Origin: Aureobasidium sp. EXF-3400
Lineage: Eukaryota; Ascomycota; Dothideomycetes; Dothideales; Saccotheciaceae
Assembly (NCBI GenBank): GCA_024195585.1
Contig: SWBL01000363.1
Span: 1-49,340 of the forward strand
DNA length: 49,340 bases
Direction of reading: 5' to 3'
Shown here: positions 21,269 to 33,021 of the stretch, in pieces
Numbering within the stretch: position 1 is the first letter of the stretch
Layout: each line of letters begins with the position of its first letter
Made by a program: the position numbers and the translations under genes
The notes under the pieces: generated by a model
The model's database searches: none
Told to the model about the DNA's origin: nothing
Seen by the model: only the letters and a program-made list of their open reading frames with translations

Positions 21269-21575
21269 AGTGACGACCTCCGAGTCGCTCCAAGTACCTA
21301 CCACAGAGCAGGAACTACCATACGCTACAGGCACGAAGCAACCAAGTCGCAAACCTTGTCCGAGGCGTCCACCCACACTTCACGTGATGAGAGCACTATG
21401 AGAGACGACAAATCCAAACATGATGACACGACCACAAAACCACTCAAAGTACGAACTTCAATCATATTGCGTCTCTCTCATACTGACTACAAGCAGTCGT
21501 CCAAATAATTCAATTCATAGAGCTCTGCAGCTCGTCCAAAAAAAGTTACAACCACCAATTCAGCCCTAAACCAGC
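21269..21575. other. Convergent gap between TFB5 and the first GFA gene
   Basis: A 307-base stretch between two 3' ends. It presumably holds both 3' untranslated regions; nothing else is seen. Confidence 0.5.
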
Positions 21576-22033
21576 TTACATGGTCTCCTTCTGCTCAGCA
21601 CCGTCGAGTGCAGAGATCCACTTGGGTCTTGTAGGAGCGAACAACTCAACATTGGGCTTGCTCTGGTTCAAGACGTCACCATCCAGAGTACCAGCCTTGA
21701 CAATCTTCATGCCGGGGAAGTTCTCTCCATCGCGGTAGAGAGTGGATCCACAGTCGCCGCAGAAGTACGAGGTAATCTTCTTGCCGCTATCGGCTGTCTT
21801 GGTGAAGCCCTTGGGGCTGCCTGTCACCTTGAAGCCTTCGCCAGAGACGACGTTGTTGACGCTGTAGGCGCTGCCGCTGATCTTTTGACAATCGGTGCAG
21901 TGGCAGAGTGCCTATTGGCGATTCGTATCAGCTCCGATAACACTGTGTACTGAGAGATTGGATATACCTTCAAAGCAGGCTCACCGCTGTATTCGATGCC
22001 AACTTTACCACAGAGACAGCTTCCGGAAACCAT
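21576..22033 (-). CDS. GFA/CENP-V-fold zinc protein, copy 1
   Basis: Two exons on the minus strand, 22033-21968 and 21911-21576, split by a 56-nt intron in phase 0 after codon 22, giving 133 residues. The zinc ligands of the glutathione-dependent formaldehyde-activating (GFA/DUF636) family are present: GSCLCGKV (C6, C8), CHCTDCQ (C25, C27, C30) and YFCGDCG. No signal or membrane segment is seen. Founding members were tied to S-hydroxymethylglutathione formation, but most fungal copies have no proven reaction, so the substrate is unknown. A second copy with the same intron position lies at 40428. Confidence 0.88.
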
Positions 22034-23119
22034 GATTGCTAGATGTGATGTGTTTGTAGTGTTACTGATTGAAATGTCGTTCAGGTAGACGTGTTATTTC
22101 AGTTCAAAGATGCAAGCGGGGTAGATTGAACGTTATTCTCCTTGATATCCTCACGGCCGAGGTGTTGCTCGCGGCGCGCTGTGCTGCGCGTCATCGTATC
22201 CAACCACGACTTTTGGCCAGTAATGTGGAAAGGGTCAGAATGCTTGTTCCGATGGACAGCCATACAATGGAGAACTTCAGCATGTAACGAGATACTTGTC
22301 TCCTGGATGAAGTGCACGTAAACATCGAGATAAAGCACAATATGATCAAGATGCGCGAGCGTTTTCCTGCGCTGTGCTCTGTTTACCAAGTCACTTACTC
22401 GGATGAGCATGCTATTCAGATCATGCCCTTCTATACAAGCTACTACGGATGCCACTCCGGGTCCAACAGCGTCTACATCAAAGCTGTTCTTCATTGCGTT
22501 AATGGTCAGCTCAAACAGACAGAATCATGCACTGGACGGTTCTATGAATCCTTCCATGTTGTAGCAAAAACGGCGAGGAGCTCAAGCGCACTCGGCCGCA
22601 ATTTGCAATGGAAGAACTCCAAGACTTCCTTTCTGCGATGTTAGAGATGCCTCTAACAAGGCATCAATGCGAGATGCTCAGAATGTCGTCAACCGTAACT
22701 TCTACAGCTCGATTCATCATGATAGGTTAAACTACGAGACCTCGACAAGGACATTTCATGCTCTCACTCAAGCCCATAACCCAGCTGGCTACCAGGAAGC
22801 CGCTATCGAGTCTACAAGAACGTTATGGTCTCGAACTACAACGTCTCAGCCTTCATCTTCCAACTCTCGTACTGCATCCTTCAGATCTCCCGATACTGCA
22901 TAATCTTTAAAGGGATGTTTTCTGGAAACACTATAGTACATGTCTTAGCCAAAGCAGACACATGTAAGAGCTCAGCTGAACAACGCTTCAATAAACTATC
23001 CCACATGTGTCGGTCATGTCCGATCAAAACACTTCTGGTATGGTGTTCTCCCTATATAAGAACTCGAATACCGTCTGTGTAGACTTGGTCGCAATCGTTA
23101 CAATCCCCAGTCTTCGACC
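22034..23119. other. Gene-free stretch upstream of the broken secreted gene
   Basis: About 1.1 kb with only short open frames lacking recognisable content. A small GC-rich segment lies near 22165-22195. The right end contains a TATA box listed separately. No repeat or RNA gene was recognised. Confidence 0.45.
23053..23060 (+). promoter_or_regulatory. TATA box of the broken secreted-protein gene
   Basis: TATATAAG lies 60 bases before the ATG at 23120, the same spacing as at the oxalate decarboxylase gene. It suggests the promoter is still intact although the coding region looks damaged. Confidence 0.45.
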
Positions 23120-24718
23120 ATGCAGCTATTACCCGTCTTCTCCTTCTTTCTTACGGTTCACTCTTTAGCCATAGAGCCAAGATCATGTGTCTCGTCTGAC
23201 GTTATCACTGTGGCACAACAAGTGAATGACCCACACTACTTTTGTGCTTGGTATCTGAGCGAGTATGTGGTCATGAGCTCAATCTACAGACTTGGCGACT
23301 AACTTGGTAATAGTGGAAGGACTAAGTCGCCTATTCAGAACATTGGTACCAATGCTCTATTGAAAGCGTGCAAATGTATCACTAGTGTAGAGCCAGCTGG
23401 CGCAAATGCGAAGAACCTGGATGCAATTGCCAAAGCAGCGCGTCTCCAAAGTTTCGTTAGTGCCACATGCTCAAGCACGTCTGATAACCCTATAAGCAAG
23501 GAGTTTAAGGATTCTTCTTCGTTTTGTTCCTTCTTCAACTCTTTGTAAGTCATGAATACTTGAGTCAAAAAACGTCACACTGACTGCCTGCCAAAGCGAG
23601 AGACATGACTCGCCGATACCCAACTTGAACGTGCCGGCCGTCAGACATGCTTGCAAGTGTGTACTGGAGAACCCTATAACATCCACCAAGAAGTCTAGCA
23701 CAAAGCCGTTATCGACCTCAACCAAGAAGCCAAGCACCAGATCATCCTTATCTTCTCACAAGACGTCGGTTTCGAAGACCTTGTCGATCCTCTCAATCAA
23801 GTCAAGCAGCAAACCGATTGTCAAGAGTTCCTGAGCAAGACATCTGCTACCAAGTCATCCTCTAGCAAATTGTCTTCTCCGGGCAAATCGAGCGCTAGCC
23901 GTGCTTCTAGTAAACTGTCATCTAGCAAGATATCGACTTCGACCAAGATCTCGTCGAGCACGAAATCACCAAGCAAGGCTTCTTCGGTCCATCCAATTCC
24001 GACTGTTGATGCATACAACATCATCACTTCAGAATAGCTCGAGGCTTTCTGCACGACTTACCTCCACTATACAATCCCGTCAGCCACAGTGACTGTATAT
24101 GCGTTCGCAACCATAAACGAAATGAACAACTCTACGCTGAGCACGACTTTGACAACTATTTCGGTGTCCACTGAGACTGACATCGTCGGAACCGTAACCA
24201 CGACTGCCGATGAGATCATGGATAAGCGTTCAGAGGCAACTCCAGCCGCTCTGGCCGCCTACCCCGAGAATGCCATCAGTTCAGGATGCAGCAGGGCAGC
24301 AAAACTGCCTGGAACGCAGACCATGGCCGAGACGATTACGCTAACATCGATCGAGACCATCGCTACTACAATCGTAACCACCGCATACACGACCGAAGCT
24401 TCCATAGCCACTGAAGCAGCCACGTCTACAGTCACGGCACTTGCGCCAGTGTACACAGGAACACCTTGTGGAACGCAACCTTATGGCGCACTGTGGGAAG
24501 ATTCAAAAGCTCGATACAAACTCTATTGTGATGGTTACTACTTCGCTGGCTATCCATTCTCCCAAGCAACAACCTCAGGTATGGCAGATTGTTTGAAATC
24601 TTGTGAAGCTCAGGGATGCACTGCCGTCACAGTGCTTGGCGGCGTGTGTTATTTGTACAGGGGTGGCGCGGGTCTTGGTAGTTCTAAGGGCTTTAGTGCC
24701 GCAGTGCTCGTGCAGTAG
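23120..24718 (+). pseudogene. Broken secreted Ser/Thr-rich protein gene with Cys repeats and a PAN/apple-like C-terminus
   Basis: Exons 23120-23262, 23314-23544 and 23597 onward join in frame across introns with GTATGT/GTAAGT donors. The N-terminus is a signal peptide (MQLLPVFSFFLTVHSLA). Two related modules follow: YFCAWYL...RTKSP...LLKACKCI and SFCSFFN...HDSPIP...VRHACKC. Next is a Ser/Lys/Thr tract. The frame ends at TGA 23832-23834, giving 203 residues, but the Ser/Lys-rich composition continues in the next frame from about 23834. That frame hits an in-frame TAG at 24035-24037 and then runs open to 24718. The final part is Thr-rich and ends in a Cys-bearing segment (LYCDGYYFAG ... CLKSCEAQGCTAV ... 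GVCYLYRGG) resembling PAN/apple modules of fungal cell-surface proteins. Two lesions suggest a decayed gene. Assembly error in the Ser tract, or an unrecognised intron, are alternatives. Confidence 0.6.
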
Positions 24719-25777
24719 ATTCTGTCGAACCGACGTTGTACGAGGATTACATGCAAAGGCTGAGCACAGAACATGTGCAGTATACCACTTCATCAGACCA
24801 TGATTTCAGCGCTGTCATCACAAAAATTCTCGGGTGAAAGACCAAGACACGTGCCCAATATAAACCAATGAAATCTCTAATATAGTATACTTCCAGTGTA
24901 TGGAATAAGCCACCAGCTCATCGCCACAACTACATGAAACCAACCGAACAGTGAGCGTGCTTTCTCGAGCCTCTTCGTCTTTCACTAGTTGATCACGAGG
25001 AAGCTGCATTCAGCTCAACTGATATAAGACCCGCACCTTCAACCTCGGAACTTGCTCCACTTTCGAGACGATATCCTCAACCATGAGTTGCTGTTGTTCT
25101 TGGAGTTGCTAGAGCGCGATCTACCAAGCCAACTGGCTGGTCGTTGTGGTAGAGGTACGCAAGAGCAACAGGAGGCAAGAGGTCACTGACTCCTCAGTCT
25201 TGTCTCGCACTCCCCTCGGTCGTTTCAACAGTGGTCTTGAAGTCTTTCAATACCATATACTGCCCCTGAGCCAGGAGAAAGTCTAAAAGGTGGTCACAGA
25301 CCTATGCACTTTCTTTCTTGCCCTCGTAACATCCATTACCTAACCAAAGTACAAACCTCTGGATCATTTGGTGTGACTTTTTTTGAGGCTAGCAAGGATT
25401 TCGATGGTAGGTATCATTTTCTAAAAGGCTTCAGTTATATAGTAGATTCAGTGAAGCTTACTGACCTTGTGAAGATGTCAAGTTTTTATATCTTCTGGTC
25501 ATTAAAGACAGTACAAGTTTTGCTCTCATCAAGCATATTGATCACATTCTATAAGCCACACCACAAACAAACCAATTGGAGTAGAGATCTTTTGAGTTGT
25601 GTCGACTTCAACACTGTTCTATGAATACGTTCATCCACGAACATGGATGAACACAAGTCACAAGGGCAGTGACATAGCAAAGTTGGCGGAGCTGCTGAGA
25701 CACGAACATGTAAGAGTGGAATGCAGAATGTGAAAATAACCTTTTTTGATCACTGCTCAATTAATCTTTAAGAATCC
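24719..25777. other. Gene-free stretch downstream of SPT6
   Basis: About 1.06 kb, AT-richer than its surroundings at 25300-25780. A nine-codon Cys-rich mini open frame starts at 25083 but has no support. No domain-bearing open frame or RNA gene was seen. Confidence 0.45.
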
Positions 25778-26041
25778 CTATGCTTTTTCTTTTCTTTTCT
25801 TGTCACAGATGGGAGCTGCTTCTCCTTTGACATGCATATCGTGAAGCTTTTGCAATTCCGTGGGCAGACGTTCCAAATCGCTTTGATACCAATCCCTGGT
25901 AAAATTTGCCCAAAACGCTTCTCCTCGCTTGATACCTTCCTCTCCCTCTTCCGCAGCTTTAAGGGCACTCGAAAGGGACCCTCCCTTCTCAAGCACAAAG
26001 TCCAATATACCTCTTTCCGCATTAGGATCATCCATCAGCAT
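25778..26041 (-). other. Unrecognised 87-codon open frame following, and in frame with, the SPT6 stop
   Basis: The frame starts at an ATG at 26041, seven codons past the SPT6 stop (TAG 26062-26060), and has no stop until 25778. It lies in the SPT6 reading frame, so the open run after that stop is 93 codons. The translation looks protein-like and helical: acidic and Leu/Ala-rich (GILDFVLEKGGSLSSALKAA), then Trp/Tyr-bearing (FWANFTRDWYQSDLERL), then a basic tail (KKRKEKA). I recognise no domain. It could be a small independent gene, a readthrough extension of Spt6, or a chance frame in the 3' untranslated region. The stop context (TAG followed by AAG) is not a known strong readthrough signal. 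Confidence 0.3.
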
Positions 26042-26059
26042 GCCAACACCAGCACGCTT

Positions 26060-29000
26060 CTATCGCTTAGCCACGCCAGAGGCCTTCGAGAACAAGAGCT
26101 TGAAGCCGTTCTTCAGAGCACGCATATCGGGGTAAGGGTGACGTTGGAGCTCGAAAGCGTTGGGGATGACTTTGACAGGCCAGGCTGCGACCTTTGCGGA
26201 GGCGCCAGCTTTGAAGCAGAGGTCGAAGTAGCCAGGGTACTTGGGGTTGATACAGAAGGCGTACATGCTGCGGATGGGATTGGCCTCTGTGTAGGCGTTG
26301 AGCCACTCGTCTGTGAATTGTGTTAGTAAGAAGCGGGAAGGTATAGGGAACATATGGTGATGCTTACTCGTCGCTTCTCTCGAGCCTTTCTGGAAGCGTT
26401 CATCCGTCATGATCTCATCAACCTTCTTGGCCATTGCCTTGACATGCAAGACAATCAACTCATCAAGATCTGAGTAGGTGTATTTGCCGCCAACCTTGAG
26501 AGTTCTACCCACAGAGAACTCGTTCTCCTTGTCAAGCTCCAGCACATCAATATGTTGGAAGACGTTCTCCGAGACCTTCCATGTAACGGCCAAATGGTCG
26601 AGTCCTTTCGATGATGGTCTGATGACAACATCGCCCTGTGCTTGTGAGCCCAGGTACTCTTCGGCCTGAGCTGAGTTGAATGGTCTGAAAAGAGGGTGCT
26701 TGATAACACGTTGAGCTCTACCGGTCTTGGCGTCCTTCTCGAGTAGAGCCTCCTTCTTGTCCTGAGCCTCCTGTTGTTCATCCCATTGTCCAGGCTCGTG
26801 GTCGAACTCGCGACGGAAGGGTTCCCGCAGGTCATCTTCTCTAAGCGAAAGTCGTGCCGTGAAGCGCTTGGGCTCGATTTCGAGAAGTTTGGCCTGAACA
26901 GTCTGGTGTGTCTGCCAAACATGACGAGGTTCTGCGCCACCATTGCCGACACCAGCAGGGAAGTCTTGCTCGTTGATGGTTCCGTCGATACCACAGTCCA
27001 GCTTGACATCAATGTGATCAGGGAAGGTGCGCTTGATAGAAACAGGCACGATCATGCCCGCAGTCAGGGACTCTTTGGTCTCTCCAGTTAGCATGGTGAA
27101 GACTTCGTCAGTTGACAACAAGTAGAAGCTGCGACGAAGTTCTTCGTAGGGCTGTTGCAATTCACCACGAATAAGCTCCAGGGTAGCCTTCTTTTTGAGA
27201 CCAATCTTGCGAAGGATTTCCTCAGCATAGTCGTCAAGCACAAGATCATTGAGCTTGTCTTGAGCGTCATCCTTAATAAGCTTGCGAACAACAGCATTGG
27301 GACCAGCCTCGTCAATTTCAGCCTTGACATCCTCTTCATCCATGTCCAGGGTATCGGCCACAATCTTTCTCGCGGTTTCGTAGTCTTCAGGATGCACACG
27401 AGTATTGTCCAGGTAGTCAGAATCCGGCTCGGAATCGTCATAGTTAATGTAAAGGAAGCTGGCGCAGTTTTCGAAAATCTTGGGACCAACAGCTGCTCTT
27501 CTGCTGCGGTCGGATACGCCGATAAGTTCGTAGCGAGTGTTGAGATCACCTCCGTTAGAGTTGACAACCTTGAGAAGATGTGCTGCTTTGCGAGGACCCA
27601 GACCCGACACATATTGTAGAAGATTGGCAGTGTATGAGTCAGAAACGGCTTCATTGACGTCGACACCGACCAGGTTTACAGTTTCGATCATGGCCATCTC
27701 CAGATGCTTCAGAACCTTTTCTTGAGGGATGAGTGTTTGATTTGAGGTGAAGGAGATTGATGTGATGTCGCGACCAAGGGCAGCGTACTCCTTGAGAGGA
27801 CTCTGCATGTATCTTGCAAGAGCGATACAGTATCTGGTAAGCGGAGGAACAGTGGGGTGCTCGGCGGTGGCGCGATCGCTGGTGTAGTAGAGGCGAGCAA
27901 CTTCGTCATTGGTGATGACGATGTCAAGCTTGTCACTCTGTTCCGAGCCATCTTCCTCTTCGTATGGTGTACCTCGTAGATCGTGGTTCTCGATGATTTC
28001 TTGGAGATCCTTGTAGAGTCTGCGGGTTTCGACGGAGAAGCCGGAAACGGCAACGACATCAGGCTTGCGACGCTCAACAAGGTCGACGAATGCTCCTACA
28101 TCAGCTCCATCGGGCAGGAATTTCTCCTTGTTACCCATGCGAATGTCGACAAACTTGCCGTTCTCAAGCACACGACCATTTTCATCAACGTATGCCCAGC
28201 AGATAGCATCGTTGCGCTTGCCTGCACCGTTGGACAAGGCCAGCACACGAGGAGTAGTACCGAGAACCATGCCACGAGGCTTGTAAGGAGCTTGATCAAG
28301 CTTGTTGGCGTATTCCTCCCTGCAAGCGCGAGCAATTTGAGCCTCACACTCTGTCTTCAAGTTCTCCTTTACACCCTTGACAATTGTGCGGGTGAGCTTC
28401 TCCAAAGCCATATCCAAGACTTCTCTGCGCAAAGCGTTCCAGGCATCGGCGAGCTCACTGAAGTTGTCGGACATGATGTTCTTGTAAAGACTGTCCTTGA
28501 ACCTGTCCCAGACCTCCATGCGAACACGAACCTCAACAAGACCTTCGTCTTCGGCCTTGAGCATACGCAAGAAGAGCTCAGGCTTGGCGACGATCGATCT
28601 TAGGTCCTTTCCACGAAGATACTTGAACTCGTAGTACGGGTGCTCCTGGTCGATGCGTTTCAAGCCTTTCTCGGTACGGAAACAGTCAAAGACACCATCC
28701 ATGTAGAAATTTTGACGCAAAAGCTTGCGCATACGAGGACTTTGAGCGAGCTCCTCGGCAAACATGGCCTTTGCAGCAGCAAGAAGCTGTTGACTGCTGG
28801 AGTACTCTGCTCCGTCGACCAGCTTGTCGGCCATGTCGTCGGGTCTTTCGGTGGGATCTTCAGTGTACTGCCTTGTGCCAACCTTGAGAGCATTTTGCGC
28901 CAGAGCATCTGCAGAAATGCCAAACGCTCTAACCATGTGGTATGCTTGGCCAGCGCGAACCTTGTCCCAGACATTACGTGTTCCTCTTGCTCGTTTTTGT

Positions 29001-30500
29001 GTACCATTGGTCTCTGCATCGTATACAGTCGTATCTTTGAGTTGGGCGGCGTACTGGAAGTGGAGATAATCCTGAACATCTTGCAACTCCTCCATAGTGA
29101 CGGCGGCTGGTATCATGTCGTTGAAAATTTCGTCGTTTGAGTCGGTCATGGCATCGCGGATGCTCTCAATTGATCTTGACAAAGCTTCACGCTTCTCAAC
29201 AAAGGCACGGTACTTGAGATCGAGTTCGTAAATCTCCCACAAGTCGCTATTTTGCAACAATCTCGAAGCCTTGATCTCGTGCTGAGGAGCATCCGGGTCG
29301 TTGGGATTGGGAGATAGGGGAACACGCTCCTCGTGGATGAGATAGTCCTTGCGATTGTGAAGGATGAAGGGGATTTCGAGTTCTTCCACATTCATGAATC
29401 GCAAGACGTGACCAACGACCTCTCGGAAGGGCTCAATCAGGTCGCGGTCCAGACGCTTCTTGGGGAGCAGGAAGTTGGAGATCCAGTGTGTCTCTTCTTG
29501 CATGCGAGCATTCATTTCGTCGTCTGACAATTCCATCTCTCTGAAGGGTTGGCGGGCGATCTGATAGCGTTCGGGGACATCAGTGTTTCGGATGATGTTA
29601 TCAGCCTCTGTCAACATTCTGTCGGCCAGTTGCGAAGGCTCAAAGACATCCTTGAGCTCGAGCGGCTTGTCCAGACCTTCTTGGTTCTCATCACCCTCCT
29701 CTTGTAATTGCAGAGCCCAGTCGTACTCGGTACCGTCACCGAAAGCGGCCATCATATCTTCCTGAGCCGACTCATCCAGGCCACTCTGCATGCGCAGAGG
29801 GTCGACATAGCCTCTGCCAGGTCGTCGCACTTCGGCAGCATCGCGCATTGCTTCGCGCTCCTCGTCGGGGAATTCATCCTCTTCAATAAAGTCGGCGAAT
29901 TCGTCGGCATAGGCTCTTGGTTCGCGGCCGTAGGCTCTACCATCAGTATCGGCCATTTCCTCATCGTCACTAAAGATGTCGTCGATGCCGCGTGTTTCGT
30001 TGCGATCTCGGTCTTCGCGATGACCACGCTTCAGGCGCTTGAACTTGCTCTTCTAGGGGTGTTAGTAGAACTTGTGGTGATGTGGACGGCGATTGCTAGT
30101 CACCTGCTCTTCTTGACGACGTTGGTAATCGGGATGTGTCTCGCCAATCAAGTCCAAATCTTCCTCGTCGAGCAAAGCATCCTCGGCCTCACGCTCCTCT
30201 CTTCTACGCTTCTTTCTCTCACGACGGCGCTCGCGGCGCTCTTCGTCGTCTTCTTCATCTTCGTCGACAATGAAACCTTCGCGGATCTGGCTGCTTTGTT
30301 AGGAGAGAGACTTCGAGAGGTCGTGTGTGTATGCGCACCTCTCTTTCGGCTTCCTCGTCATCGTCTTCTTCTTCCTCGCTGGAATCATCAATGTTTGCCT
30401 TTTGCTTTCTTGGACGCGGTTGTTCCTCGTCACCCTCAAACTCTTCATCTTCTTCACTGCCGAGCTCAGCGTCGAGATCAAACAAGTTGGCTGTCGTCAT
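26060..30500 (-). CDS. SPT6: Transcription elongation factor and histone chaperone Spt6
   Basis: Four exons on the minus strand: 30500-30339, 30286-30104, 30052-26368 and 26310-26060. They give 1426 residues, normal for fungal Spt6. The first 150 residues are very acidic (runs of Glu/Asp, the likely histone and Spn1 contact region). A YqgF/RNase H-like fold starts near 713. A helix-hairpin-helix motif ([13 protein letters not shown]) lies near 930, an S1 RNA-binding domain ([12 protein letters not shown]) near 1113, and tandem SH2 domains near 1230-1420. The phosphopeptide-binding Arg is in GDVVIRPSS near 1256. Spt6 travels with RNA polymerase II, binds the phosphorylated Rpb1 linker through the SH2 pair, and reassembles nucleosomes. 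The last intron (26311-26367) is 57 nt with no in-frame stop, so unspliced RNA also keeps the frame. An upstream ATG is not available in frame nearby. Confidence 0.93.
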
Positions 30501-31509
30501 GGTGGGTGTGTATTCGATGTTTTGTTGCAAGCTGTCTGGTCGGAGATTCAGGCGCGTGGGTGTTGTCGGTCGTCAATTCGTGGCTGCAGCAGCTGCTGGC
30601 AGAGGTAGGAGGGAAAGAATAGAGTTGGGCCAGCAAGCGCTTTTATATGTCGACGGAAGGGAAAGTCAAGTGATGTTGATGAACAGACGAGGATGCTCCT
30701 TCACCTCTACAAGTTGCTGGCGTGTCTGCCAGGTCTGGAAACTGCGACTGCCGTCACGGCCTTGGCACCTGCGTCCGGCTGAAGTTCGGCAATGCCAGTC
30801 GCGACTGCCTGAGCTTGCAACAGACGACTCGAGCGGGAAGGAAAGTCGAGAGACGCTGAACAGGCTTCTCATGGAAGGATATCTTGTATAATGTCATTTG
30901 GATCTATCAACTCAACAAGTGCATATACGTGAATCAGAGACAACAGCACCAGACACACACCGACAGAACAAAGAAACACAATTTGGCCGTAGAGACATGG
31001 CTTGGCAGCAAGTTTGATTTGCCAAGGGCGGAAGTCGGGTGCAACAAGGAATAGAAGGTCTGTAGAAGGTCGAAGCAGCGGTTTCAACCAGCTCCTCGGC
31101 CTGTCTCAAGTTTACCCTCTGCCGACTGTCTCTCTGCTAGTCGCTTCTCCTGGATGCCTTCTATATAACATGCCATCTATTCGTCACTTTTGAGCACCAG
31201 CCGTCCGTCCTTGTTCTCGCAATCTCCCACGCTTCCAATCTCCATCCAACAAAGCCGAACTCTGGCCCCACCCGAAAGACTCCAGTCCCCTTGTTGACAA
31301 CGTGCATACGCCCACCACCAAAGCTACACGACGAGACCCTACCTTATGAACTGCCGCCCAACCTGACTACCGCCCGATATTGATTAATTCCGCCAGAAAG
31401 GTCAGCCAATCACTTTTCTGGCCTAGGGAGTCGACCAAACCTTGCCGACAGACTGCACAAGACACCTTCGCAGCCAGCTTGAACACAATCACTCACACAA
31501 CTGCCCGCC
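30501..31509. other. Divergent promoter region of SPT6 and the MAPKK gene
   Basis: A 1.0-kb region between divergent starts that holds both promoters and leaders. The 300 bases before the MAPKK ATG are C-rich and G-poor on the plus strand, typical of a long fungal leader. Open frames here are short and without domains. Confidence 0.5.
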
Positions 31510-33021
31510 ATGTCGGACGCTTTCAAGACGAAGACGATGAAGCGAAAGAACGTCAAGGGTCTGGCTCTTAGCGCTCCCGCTCCTCGTCCTGCCCAACCTA
31601 TCACACCCGATGGAGAAGCTACCGGTGGTCAAGAAACAGGCCGCGCAGATACACTGGAGATCGGCGTTGAGTTCAGGCTAGATCTCAAGAGCGAGGATCT
31701 CCAAGTCATCAAAGAGCTGGGAGCAGGCAACGGCGGCACAGTCAGCAAGGTCATGCACACGGCCACAAAGGTCGTCATGGCGCGCAAGATCATTCACGTC
31801 GAGGCAAAGAAGGAAATCAGAAAGCGCATTGTACGAGAGCTGCAGATCATGCACGAGTGTAACTCACTCTCCATCGTCTCCTTCTACGGTGCCTTCCTGA
31901 ACGATATGGGCGATGTTGTCATGTGTATGGAGTACATGGATGTCGGGTGAGTGGCAGACGACTGTGACGGCGCAACAGACAAGACTAACGCCATGCGCAG
32001 CTCACTGGACAGCATCTCTAAGAACTTTGGTCCCGTGCGAGTCGACGTTCTGGGAAAGATTGCAGAGTCCGTCTTGGGAGGACTCGCATACCTGTACCGC
32101 ATGCACCGCATCATGCATCGCGACATCAAGCCATCCAACATTTTGGTCAACAGCAAGGGTCAGATCAAGTTGTGCGACTTTGGCGTCAGCAGTGAGCTTG
32201 ACAATTCTGTGGCCGATACATTTGTCGGAACGGGCACGTACATGGCGCCAGAGAGAATCCAAGGGTCGCCTTACACGGTCAAGTCGGATGTGTGGAGTGT
32301 TGGCTTGTCCTTGATGGAGCTTGCTATCGGCAAGTTCCCTTTCCACAGCGAGAACGGTGACGATGACGAACTGGCTGGCCCTCAGGGTATTCTTGACCTC
32401 CTCCAGCAGATCGTGCTGGAGCCTTCACCCAAGCTCCCCAAGAGCGACGCCTTCCCCAAGATCCTGCACGATGTCATCGACAAGTGTCTTATGAAGAACC
32501 CTGACGACCGACCTACCCCTGCCGAACTTTTCGAGACCGATCCCTTCTTGCAAGCCGCCAAGCGTACACCAGTCGACCTCGAGGCTTGGGCTGTCAGCAT
32601 GATGGAGCGCCACAATCGCAAGTCTCACCTTGTGCCACAATTATCTCCTCAAACAAAGCAGTTGCTGCGATCTGGCGGCAGAGAGCCCGAGAACCACCCC
32701 AGCCCGCCATCTTCGTCATCTGGTGACATCCCCATCAGCACACAGTCCATGCCACGCCACTCACAACGTCCGAGCTATCCTATGCGCACTTCAAGTGCCG
32801 GTCAGGTACCCATGGCTGCTCAGCAATCCATGAACCTACCTATCCGCCCTGCCCCTCCAGCTGGATCAACCTCGCAACCTCGTTCTGCTCGTCGCGAGCC
32901 CGCCCCTATCTCTAGGCCTGACTCAGCTTCTCGCTCTACACCCAAACGTACTCCCAACTATGACTACTCAAATTATGATGACATTGTCTCTGGCTACTAC
33001 GACACCAACAACAAGTTCTAG
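31510..33021 (+). CDS. STE7: Ste7-type MAP kinase kinase of the mating/invasive-growth pathway
   Basis: Two exons, 31510-31946 and 32001-33021, with a 54-nt intron (GTGAGT donor), give 485 residues. The N-terminus holds a MAPK docking motif, KRKNVKGLAL at 11-20. The kinase domain has the Gly loop GAGNGGTV at 71-78, the catalytic Lys K93, HRDIKPSN with D187, DFG with D205, and the activation loop SSELDNSVADTFVGT with phospho-acceptor positions S215 and T219. The spacing S-V-A-D-T and the following YMAPERIQG resemble Ste7/Mst7/MEK-2 rather than Pbs2 or Mkk1-type loops. The enzyme phosphorylates the Fus3/Kss1-class MAPK, which governs mating, hyphal fusion and host invasion in filamentous fungi. 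The Ser/Pro-rich tail after about 330 is disordered. Confidence 0.9.

Noticed and set aside
25083..25112. Nine-codon Cys-rich mini open frame (MSCCCSWSC)
   Set aside because: Too short, and no splice continuation or conserved neighbour supports a metallothionein-like peptide.
25768..26031. Second minus-strand frame overlapping the post-SPT6 frame
   Set aside because: It is shifted relative to the more protein-like frame and is rich in Arg/Lys/Ser. It is probably a shadow.
29708..30622. 304-codon open frame on the plus strand opposite the SPT6 N-terminus
   Set aside because: It is antisense to clearly coding SPT6 exons and their introns. Its Leu/Val-rich translation is what acidic codons give on the opposite strand.
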